Shown here piece by piece: positions 1 through 5,495 of a DNA stretch of 6,447 bases; the first letter of the stretch is position 1, and every line of letters begins with the position of its first letter. Source of the DNA: Pseudomonadota bacterium (lineage in GTDB: Bacteria; Pseudomonadota; Alphaproteobacteria; Rhizobiales; Tepidamorphaceae); the NCBI GenBank assembly GCA_023435545.1, contig JAEYRQ010000020.1:1-6447 (forward strand), given 5' to 3'. The notes beneath the pieces were generated by a model, which worked only from the letters and a program-made list of their open reading frames with translations, did no database searches and was not told the origin of the DNA. The position numbers were made by a program, and so were the translations under genes.

Positions 1-1836
1 CTGCTGTCGGTCTCGGTGTGGTCGGGCAACATCACCGACATCACGCCGGAAACCCGCGACCTGTTCCACTGGATCTCGGCGCTGATCGCGATTCCCGCGG
101 TGGCCTATTCCGGCCAGCCCTTCTTCGCCTCCGCCGCCCGGGCGCTGCGCCACCGGGGCGTCAACATGGACGTCCCGATCTCGCTCGGCGTGCTGCTGGC
201 GATGGGTATCTCGATCTTCGAGACCTTCCAGGGGGGGCGTCACGCCTATTTCGACGCGACGGTGATGCTGCTGTTCTTCCTGCTCGTCGGGCGCTTCCTC
301 GAGATCAACATGCGCCGGCGCACCCGCGCCCATGCGGAGAACCTGGCGGCGCTGAAGGGCGAGGCCGCGACCAAGCTGATGCCGGACGGCGGCACCCGCA
401 TGGTGCCGATCTCCGCCATCGATCCGGGCGACAGGGTCCTCGTCGCGCCCGGCGAGCGGCTGGCGGTCGACGGGATTGTCGTCGACGGCGTCTCCGAGAT
501 CGACCAGAGCCTCGTCACCGGCGAAACCGCCTATGCGGGCGTCGCGCCGGGGTCCCAGGTCTATGCCGGAAGCCTGAATGTCGGGGGTGCGCTCGCCGTG
601 CAGGTGACCGCGGCGGCGGAGGGCACGCTGCTGGACGAGGTCAACCGGCTGTTGTCGGCCGCGCAGGACGCCCGTTCGAGCCGTCTCGCCCTCGCCGACC
701 GCGCCGCCCGGCTCTACGCCCCCGTGGTCCACACCGCGGCCGCCCTCACCTTCGCGGGCTGGCTGGTGGTCGGCGCCGACTGGCAGTGGGCGCTGATGAC
801 GGCGGTCGCCGTGCTGATCATCACCTGCCCCTGCGCCCTCGGCCTGGCCGTGCCGGCGGTGCAGGTCGTGGCCAGCGGGCTCCTGTTCCGCGCCGGCGTG
901 CTCTTGTCGGCCGGCGAGGCGGTGGAGCACTTCGCCGAGGTCGACACCGTGGTCTTCGACAAGACCGGGACGCTCACCTTGCCCGAGCCCACTCTCGCCG
1001 ATCCCGACGCGGTCGCGCCCGAGGTGCTGGCGGAGGCCGCACGCCTCGCCTTGTCGAGCCGCCACCCGCTGGCGGCTGCGCTGAAGCCGCATGCCGACGG
1101 GCTGTCGCCGATACCAGGGGCTGAGGAGGTCGCCGGCAGCGGCGTTCGCGCCGTCCTCGACGGCACCGAAGTGCGGCTGGGCAGCGCCGCCTTCTGCGAT
1201 GTCCCGGAAGATGTCGCCCGCCATGTGGCGACCGGCGTCCGCTCGCTGGTCTGGTTCCGCCGGGGCGAGGCGGACGCGGTGGCGATCCCGGTTGCGCAGG
1301 CGCTTCGTCCTGATGCCCGGGCAGTTGTCGACCGGCTGAAGGCGCTCGGCCTCACCCCGGTCATCCTTTCGGGCGACCGGGCGGAGGCGGTGGATGGCGT
1401 CGCCGACGAGCTCGCCATCGCAGACCGCCGTGCCGGGCTAAAGCCTGCCGACAAGATCGCCGCGCTGGAGACGCTGAAGGCGTCGGGCCATAAGGTGCTG
1501 ATGGTCGGGGACGGGCTCAACGATGCCCCGGCGCTGGCCGCCGCGCATGCCTCGATCTCGCCGGTGACGGCCGTGCACCTCTCGCAGGCGGCTGCCGACG
1601 CCGTGTTCCTCGGCGAGAAGCTGGCGCCCGTCGCCGCCGCTGTGGAGATCTCGCGCCGCGCCCGCCGCGCCATGGACCAGAACCTCTGGTTCTCCGCCCT
1701 CTACAACTTCCTGGCCGTGCCGATCGCCGTGCTCGGCTTCGTCACGCCGCTGGTCGCGGCGCTGGCGATGTCGGGCTCTTCCGTCATCGTCACTCTCAAC
1801 GCCCTGCGCGTGCGGATGGCGGGGAGGGCCGGCTGA
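1..1836 (+). CDS. fixI: Copper-transporting P1B-type ATPase FixI/CcoI, 5'-truncated by window edge
   Basis: This inner-membrane Cu(+) pump supplies copper for assembly of cbb3-type cytochrome oxidase; this role is known for the FixI/CcoI family. The reading frame is open from base 1, so the start lies outside the window and the GTG at 16 is internal. About 611 codons are present. FixI proteins are usually somewhat over 700 residues, so the N-terminal metal-binding domain and first membrane helix are missing. Visible landmarks are an actuator-domain TGE (517-525), the CPC metal-site motif in a membrane helix (826-834), the phosphorylated DKTGT motif (Asp at 958), the P1B-specific HP pair (1063-1068), GDGLND (1507-1524) and a final pair of hydrophobic helices. 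The stop codon overlaps the ATG of a fixS-like gene, which favours FixI over a general CopA copper-detoxification pump. The fixI/ccoI name is an inference from that neighbour. Confidence 0.93.
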   Translation: MLSVSVWSGNITDITPETRDLFHWISALIAIPAVAYSGQPFFASAARALRHRGVNMDVPISLGVLLAMGISIFETFQGGRHAYFDATVMLLFFLLVGRFLEINMRRRTRAHAENLAALKGEAATKLMPDGGTRMVPISAIDPGDRVLVAPGERLAVDGIVVDGVSEIDQSLVTGETAYAGVAPGSQVYAGSLNVGGALAVQVTAAAEGTLLDEVNRLLSAAQDARSSRLALADRAARLYAPVVHTAAALTFAGWLVVGADWQWALMTAVAVLIITCPCALGLAVPAVQVVASGLLFRAGVLLSAGEAVEHFAEVDTVVFDKTGTLTLPEPTLADPDAVAPEVLAEAARLALSSRHPLAAALKPHADGLSPIPGAEEVAGSGVRAVLDGTEVRLGSAAFCDVPEDVARHVATGVRSLVWFRRGEADAVAIPVAQALRPDARAVVDRLKALGLTPVILSGDRAEAVDGVADELAIADRRAGLKPADKIAALETLKASGHKVLMVGDGLNDAPALAAAHASISPVTAVHLSQAAADAVFLGEKLAPVAAAVEISRRARRAMDQNLWFSALYNFLAVPIAVLGFVTPLVAALAMSGSSVIVTLNALRVRMAGRAG

Positions 1837-1994
1837 TGGACGCCCTGATCTTCCTGATCCCCGTCGCGCTCGGCCTCGGCCTGCTCGGCCTCGCCGCCTT
1901 CCTGTGGTCGATGAAGTCGGGCCAGTACGAGGATCTCGACGGAGCCGCCTGGCGCGCGATCATGGATGATGACGAACCGCCCACCGATCGCTGA
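1836..1994 (+). CDS. fixS: Cbb3-type cytochrome oxidase assembly protein FixS/CcoS
   Basis: This 52-residue single-span membrane protein starts at the ATG that shares one base with the fixI stop (TGATG), so the two are translationally coupled. Residues 3-24 form one hydrophobic helix rich in Leu, Gly and Ala. They are followed by WSMKSGQYEDLDG, which matches the hallmark of CcoS/FixS proteins (a helix ending near Trp-(S/A)-X-(K/R)-(S/N)-GQ-(Y/F)-(D/E)-D-(L/M)). The tail is short, acidic and presumably cytoplasmic. CcoS is required for maturation of cbb3 oxidase, including its cofactor-containing subunit, and is normally the last gene of ccoGHIS/fixGHIS. That agrees with the hairpin found 10 bases after its stop. 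The length is normal for the family. Confidence 0.93.
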   Translation: MDALIFLIPVALGLGLLGLAAFLWSMKSGQYEDLDGAAWRAIMDDDEPPTDR

Positions 1995-2004
1995 GGAATG
2001 CAAA

Positions 2005-2027
2005 GAGGCCGCCCGTGGGGCGGCCTC
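2005..2027. terminator. Hairpin terminator between convergent genes
   Basis: GAGGCCGCCC (2005-2014) and GGGCGGCCTC (2018-2027) form a perfect 10-bp stem closed by a 3-base GTG loop. It starts 10 bases after the fixS stop and lies 24 bases past the stop of the convergent minus-strand gene. Read on the minus strand the stem is followed by TTTGCATT, a short T-rich tail. Read on the plus strand there is no T tract. It is therefore best as an intrinsic terminator for the minus-strand gene, and may only weakly stop or stabilise the fixIS transcript. Confidence 0.75.
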
Positions 2028-2051
2028 CGTGCGTCAGAACAGGCGCCTGGC

Positions 2052-3875
2052 CTACTGCTTCGGCGCCGGCGTGATCACATACATGGTGTTCGGTCCGCGG
2101 CCCACCGGCTCCTCCGAATAGGCGAAGATGTTGTTGCACCAGTTCGAGTGCTGACCCGACTGGCTGCAGTCGATCGGCGCCTTCGTCTCCGGCGTCAGCT
2201 TGTTGACGCCAATCGGGAACGGCACGCCCGGCTTGATCTTGAAGTTGTAGATCGCCCCGCGGTTGTCGACGAGGCTGAGCGGGCACTTGTCCAGGTTCTT
2301 CTCCAGCACGGACAGTCCGAAGCTGGCGAAGTCGGGGTCGACAGGCTTGTCCGGCGTCATTGTGCAGATGCCGTATTTCACGAAGCGCACGTTGTCGGTC
2401 TTGGCGAAGCCGAAATTGACGTTCATCGGAGGCGCGGCGGGGTTCGGGTTGGGCAGTCCCTTCTTGCCGCCGACGGCGAGGATCATGCCGGTTCCTTCGG
2501 CCTGCAGGTTGCCGACCGCGTCGTCGACCGAGTAGGCGTAGACGTTGGGGGCGTTGACGTAGTCCTTGCCGTGGATCAGCAGGACATAGGGGTCGAACCG
2601 CCCGTCAGGCCAGTACTGCAGTTCGTCGAATATGTTCTTGACCCGGTGGAACTTGGCGCTGCCGCTGGCGCTGTAGCCGGGGGTCTTCTCAAGCAGGTTG
2701 GCCTTCGGATCGGCGCAGTTCTCACCGAACGGCGTGAATTCGTAGACGTGTTGGATCATCAAGGCTTCGGTCAGCACGACAGGCTTCTTCGAAGTGTCGC
2801 ACTTGCTCGGATATATCTTCCTGTAGTTATTGTAGTTTGCCTGGAACATCTGCCGAACCGCGCGCAACTTCTTGCAGTAAGGGGTCGTGTTCGTCGTCGG
2901 CAGGCAGGCATTCCACCCAGCGGTGATCTTGTTGATCGGCGGCCACGGCTTCCGCGTCATGTCCGGGTCGCCGGCATAGATGTGCAGGAGCGAGGGGATC
3001 TTGAGGATCTTCTTCTTCTGGTTGTTGATGAACTGCGGCCATCCGACGTAGGGCGAGTCCGCCGCCACGAACTTCCGCAACGCCTGCCTGAACTTCCCGA
3101 TCGGCTGCGGCGTGCCGACATAGCCGACCTGGGCAATTCGCGGCAGCGTCGTGTTGTAGGGCGTCATCGCCACCGGAAGATAGGCCGTGTCGACATAGGA
3201 GACGTCGAAGTCGACGTTGTTGGTGTTCAGCTCGACCGGATCCTTCGACTGGTTGATGGCGCCCAGCGTGTACTCGGTGAGCTGCGAGGGCTCGTTGTTC
3301 TTGAAGCCGCCGCCGGTGTCCTTGAACATGATGAGGTTGCCGGTGCAGCCCTGGCACGTGGGGATCTGGGTGTTCAGGATCGGGCTGACGACGGTCTGGG
3401 TGGGGCGCTGTGTGTAGAGCGCGGTCAGCGCCGGCGGCGGACTTCCGGTGGAGACCGGAGCGTCGAAGATCTCGATGCGGCCGCCGCCCCACCAGTCGAT
3501 GTACTGGTCCGGCAGCTTCGGATCGACCTTCGCCTTAGGCACCAGCGCGGTGAACAGCGGCAGGGTGATGGTCACCGACTCGCCGGGCGGAATGCCGGTT
3601 CCGGTCGGATTGATGTAGAAGCGGAAGCTGTTCAGCTTGGGGTACGGGTTGTTCCCCATCTGTGCCTTCGGCACCTTGAACCAGGCCTGCAGCCACAGGC
3701 TGCTGGTGGAGGTTCCGGTGGTCAGCACGGGGTAGATATTGAAGTTGGGCGAGTTGTTGTAGATCTTGATGGGCATCGTCGGCACGCCCGATTGCGCGCG
3801 AGCGACATCAATGCCGCCGGCCAGGAAGGCGGCGGCCGTGAGCGCGCAGATGGCGCTCCTCGCAGACATTGTCAT
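2052..3875 (-). CDS. Secreted protein with thaumatin-like motifs, large insertion and C-terminal extension
   Basis: This is a 607-residue exported protein of unknown function. The chosen ATG (3875) gives a clean signal peptide: a short basic start, a hydrophobic Ala/Leu-rich core, and an A-R-A cleavage site after about residue 27. The longer frame back to 3956 would bury this signal. Motifs in the order of thaumatin-like proteins are IKIYNNSPNFNIYP (37-50, like the family's N-terminal strand), WWGGGRIEIF (128-137), CQGC (174-177), QLTEYTLG (198-205, like LAEFTL), FDVSYVDTAYLPVAM (223-237, like YDVSLVDGFNVPM) and NVYAYSVDDAVG (444-455, like AYSYAYDD). Arg133, Glu201, Asp224, Asp229 and Asp451/452 could form the acidic cleft of that fold. 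About 200 residues lie between the last two motifs and about 140 follow. Ten cysteines remain after signal removal, consistent with disulfides. Asn, Pro and Lys are far more common than in neighbouring proteins. The fold assignment is by eye. Alternatives are a GH64-like glucanase or an unrelated beta-sandwich protein. Confidence 0.85.
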   Translation of the reverse strand: MTMSARSAICALTAAAFLAGGIDVARAQSGVPTMPIKIYNNSPNFNIYPVLTTGTSTSSLWLQAWFKVPKAQMGNNPYPKLNSFRFYINPTGTGIPPGESVTITLPLFTALVPKAKVDPKLPDQYIDWWGGGRIEIFDAPVSTGSPPPALTALYTQRPTQTVVSPILNTQIPTCQGCTGNLIMFKDTGGGFKNNEPSQLTEYTLGAINQSKDPVELNTNNVDFDVSYVDTAYLPVAMTPYNTTLPRIAQVGYVGTPQPIGKFRQALRKFVAADSPYVGWPQFINNQKKKILKIPSLLHIYAGDPDMTRKPWPPINKITAGWNACLPTTNTTPYCKKLRAVRQMFQANYNNYRKIYPSKCDTSKKPVVLTEALMIQHVYEFTPFGENCADPKANLLEKTPGYSASGSAKFHRVKNIFDELQYWPDGRFDPYVLLIHGKDYVNAPNVYAYSVDDAVGNLQAEGTGMILAVGGKKGLPNPNPAAPPMNVNFGFAKTDNVRFVKYGICTMTPDKPVDPDFASFGLSVLEKNLDKCPLSLVDNRGAIYNFKIKPGVPFPIGVNKLTPETKAPIDCSQSGQHSNWCNNIFAYSEEPVGRGPNTMYVITPAPKQ

Positions 3876-3994
3876 GGTTGGACCCCCCCGGGTCGAAGTT
3901 GGTGGCGCGAGCATGCTCCCACCCCATTGACGACACGTAAAGCCAATGCGCGGCATTCTCCAAGTTAATTCTGTTGCCGACTAATGGAAATCGG
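3876..3994. other. Spacer between hemA and the secreted-protein gene
   Basis: The 119-base gap separates two genes on the minus strand. I see no convincing terminator for hemA: the best hairpin, AATGC/GCATT with a 3-base loop (3945-3957), is small and lacks a T tract. No strong promoter could be picked out for the downstream gene either, so read-through from hemA remains possible. The gap also holds a perfect GAGCATGCTC palindrome (3909-3918) flanked by GGTGG/CCACC. Next to the start codon there is a G7 run on the minus strand (3883-3889), 7 bases before the ATG, which may serve as a weak ribosome-binding site. Confidence 0.5.
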
Positions 3995-5239
3995 TCACTC
4001 GGCGGCCGACCTCATCGTCGCGTCGTCGGCGAAGGGAATGCCCAGTGCGACCCATGTCTCGCACAAGGCCTCGGTCAGCCGCTCGATCAGATCCGGCGTG
4101 TGGAACGGGGTGGGGGTGATCCTGAGCCTCTCGGTGCCGCGCGGCACGGTCGGGAAATTGATCGGCTGGATATAGATGCGGTGCCTCTCGAGCAGCCGGT
4201 CGCTGGCTGCCTTGCAGAGTTCGGGATCGCCGACGAGGACAGGGACAATGTGGGTGTCCGAGGGCATCACCGGAATCCTGCGACGCGACAGCGCCAGCTT
4301 GGTCAAGCCGGCATGACGCTGCTGGGCGTCGCGCTCGGCGCTGGACGACTTCAGGTGGCGGATCGAGGCCGTCGCCGCCGCCGCGACTGCCGGCGGCAGC
4401 GCCGTGGTGAAGATGAAGCCGGGCGCATGGCAGCGCACCGAGTCGACGATGTCGGAATTCGAGGCGATGTAGCCGCCGAGGCAGCCGAAGGCCTTCGCCA
4501 GCGTCCCCTCGATCACGTCGATGCGCTGCATGTGGCCGTCACGCTCGGCGACGCCGGCGCCGCGCGGGCCGTACATGCCCACCGCATGCACCTCGTCGAT
4601 ATAGGTCATCGCGCCGTAGCGCTCGGCCAGGTCGCAGATCCGGCCGATCGGCGCGATGTCGCCATCCATCGAGTAGACGGACTCGAAGACGAGCAGTTTC
4701 GCCCTCTCGCGCCCCGCCGCCTTCATGAGGTCCTCGAGATGGTCGAGGTCGTTGTGGCGGAAGATCCGCTTCTCGGCCCCCGACCGGCGCACGCCCTCGA
4801 TCATCGAGGAGTGGTTGAGTTCGTCGGAGAGGATCAGGCAGTCCGGCAGGAGTCGCGCCAGCGTCGAGATCGACGCCTCGTTGGAAATGAAGCCGGAGGT
4901 GAACACCAGCGCGGCAGGCTTGCCGTGCAGGTCGGCCAGCTCGGCCTCCAGCCCGACCAGCGGATGGCTGGTGCCGGAGATGTTGCGGGTTCCGCCCGCA
5001 CCGACGCCCATGCGCGCCGCGGTCTCGGCGAAGGCTTCGACGACGGCGGGATGCTGGCCCATGCCCAGATAGTCGTTCGAGCACCAGATAGTGACCTCGC
5101 GCGGGCCGTCCGGAGCGTGATGGATCGCCTTGGGGAACTGGCCGGCGACCCGCTCCAGCTCCGCGAAGACCCGGTAGCGCTTCTCGGCCGTGACCTTGTC
5201 GAGGGCGTCCCGGAAGGCGGCGGCGTAGTCGAATGGCAT
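3995..5239 (-). CDS. hemA: 5-aminolevulinate synthase HemA
   Basis: This cytoplasmic PLP enzyme condenses glycine with succinyl-CoA to form 5-aminolevulinate, the first step of haem synthesis by the C4 (Shemin) route typical of Alphaproteobacteria. The 414-residue product has the usual family length. Recognisable parts are CSNDYLGM (53-60), the glycine-rich [12 protein letters not shown] (78-89), [10 protein letters not shown] with His143 expected to stack on [12 protein letters not shown] (186-194), YIDEVHAVG with Asp215 and His218 expected to contact the cofactor, and TLAKAFG, where Lys249 is the expected Schiff-base lysine. RLRITPTP near residue 371 carries the expected carboxylate-binding arginine. 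The related KBL and BioF enzymes share the fold, but the DEVHAVG and FTTALPP context is that of ALA synthase. The start at 5239 has a CGGAA purine stretch about 9 bases upstream. A FixK/FNR-like box lies about 106 bases upstream. Confidence 0.96.
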   Translation of the reverse strand: MPFDYAAAFRDALDKVTAEKRYRVFAELERVAGQFPKAIHHAPDGPREVTIWCSNDYLGMGQHPAVVEAFAETAARMGVGAGGTRNISGTSHPLVGLEAELADLHGKPAALVFTSGFISNEASISTLARLLPDCLILSDELNHSSMIEGVRRSGAEKRIFRHNDLDHLEDLMKAAGRERAKLLVFESVYSMDGDIAPIGRICDLAERYGAMTYIDEVHAVGMYGPRGAGVAERDGHMQRIDVIEGTLAKAFGCLGGYIASNSDIVDSVRCHAPGFIFTTALPPAVAAAATASIRHLKSSSAERDAQQRHAGLTKLALSRRRIPVMPSDTHIVPVLVGDPELCKAASDRLLERHRIYIQPINFPTVPRGTERLRITPTPFHTPDLIERLTEALCETWVALGIPFADDATMRSAAE

Positions 5240-5344
5240 GACAGGGTTCCGCTGGCTCTGATGTCGTTCCGGTTGCCCGATGCCCGCCGCCTGCGGACAC
5301 CGGCAAGTTGCGGATCATGATGCGGCAAGGCCTGCTCCTAGCAT

Positions 5345-5358
5345 ATGACACGGATCAA
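5345..5358 (-). promoter_or_regulatory. FixK/FNR-type binding site in the hemA promoter
   Basis: Read on the minus strand the site is TTGATCCGTGTCAT, against the FixK/FNR pattern TTGAY-N4-RTCAA. Nine of ten defined positions match and only the last base differs. It is centred about 112 bases upstream of the hemA start. If it acts as a class II site (centre at -41.5), transcription would start near 5310, with CATCAT (5322-5317) at the -10 position matching TATAAT at 4 of 6. FixK or FnrL control of hemA is known in rhizobia and Rhodobacter. Binding here is inferred. Confidence 0.55.
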
Positions 5359-5363
5359 GAACC

Positions 5364-5392
5364 ATTCCAGTTCTGCAGCCGCCATGCGTCAA
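5364..5392 (-). promoter_or_regulatory. Possible sigma-70 promoter for hemA
   Basis: On the minus strand TTGACG (5392-5387, 5 of 6 to TTGACA) is separated by 17 bases from TGGAAT (5369-5364, 4 of 6 to TATAAT). Transcription would start near 5357, inside the FixK-like box, giving a leader of about 118 bases. It is a plausible housekeeping promoter but rests on sequence match alone. Confidence 0.35.
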
Positions 5393-5428
5393 TTCGCCGG
5401 TCGCTCGGTCGGGGTGGCGAGCGGGCGC

Positions 5429-5446
5429 CTGTCATCTGCCTGTCAT
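5429..5446 (+). promoter_or_regulatory. Pho box (PhoB-binding site) before the FAD oxidase gene
   Basis: CTGTCAT (5429-5435) is repeated exactly at 5440-5446 after a 4-base spacer, CTGC. This is the 7-4-7 direct-repeat layout of a PhoB box, with both half-sites identical to the consensus; only the spacer departs from the usual A/T-rich form. A possible -10 element, TCTATT (5458-5463), begins after an 11-base gap, the spacing expected when a Pho box replaces the -35 element. The repeats point toward the gene starting at 5496. Confidence 0.7.
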
Positions 5447-5457
5447 CGATGGCAATC

Positions 5458-5463
5458 TCTATT
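5458..5463 (+). promoter_or_regulatory. Possible -10 element downstream of the Pho box
   Basis: TCTATT matches TATAAT at 4 of 6 positions and is placed 11 bases after the second CTGTCAT repeat. Transcription would begin near 5470, leaving a leader of about 26 bases that contains the AAGGGGG ribosome-binding site (5479-5485). Confidence 0.4.
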
Positions 5464-5478
5464 CCGCCTCGTCGTCGC

Positions 5479-5485
5479 AAGGGGG
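5479..5485 (+). promoter_or_regulatory. Ribosome-binding site of the FAD oxidase gene
   Basis: AAGGGGG lies 10 bases before the ATG at 5496. It supports that start over later in-frame candidates and fits the GxGxxG motif falling at residues 11-16, the normal distance from the N-terminus. Confidence 0.6.
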
Positions 5486-5495
5486 CCGGCCGCTG

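Noticed and set aside
714..1673. 319-codon open frame on the minus strand
   Set aside because: It is antisense to fixI and its product is Ser/Ala/Thr/Arg-rich without domains.
3876..3956. Extending the secreted protein to an upstream ATG at 3956
   Set aside because: The extra 27 residues would precede and spoil a normal signal peptide; the ATG at 3875 gives the standard arrangement.
3945..3957. AATGC/GCATT hairpin as a hemA terminator
   Set aside because: The stem is only 5 bp and has no T tract on the minus strand.
1998..3968. 656-codon open frame on the plus strand
   Set aside because: It is the antisense of the secreted-protein gene. Its product is rich in Arg, Val and Asp with no recognisable motif, while the opposite strand encodes a signal peptide and a coherent globular protein.
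3974..5320. 448-codon open frame on the plus strand
   Set aside because: It lies opposite hemA, which is unmistakable on the minus strand. Its product is low-complexity Arg/Gly/Ala-rich, as expected of a shadow frame in GC-rich DNA.
5308..5328. TTGC...GCAA inverted repeat around ATCATGAT as an operator
   Set aside because: Only the central 8 bases and a few flanking positions are symmetrical, so it is too weak to call. It also overlaps the possible -10 of hemA.
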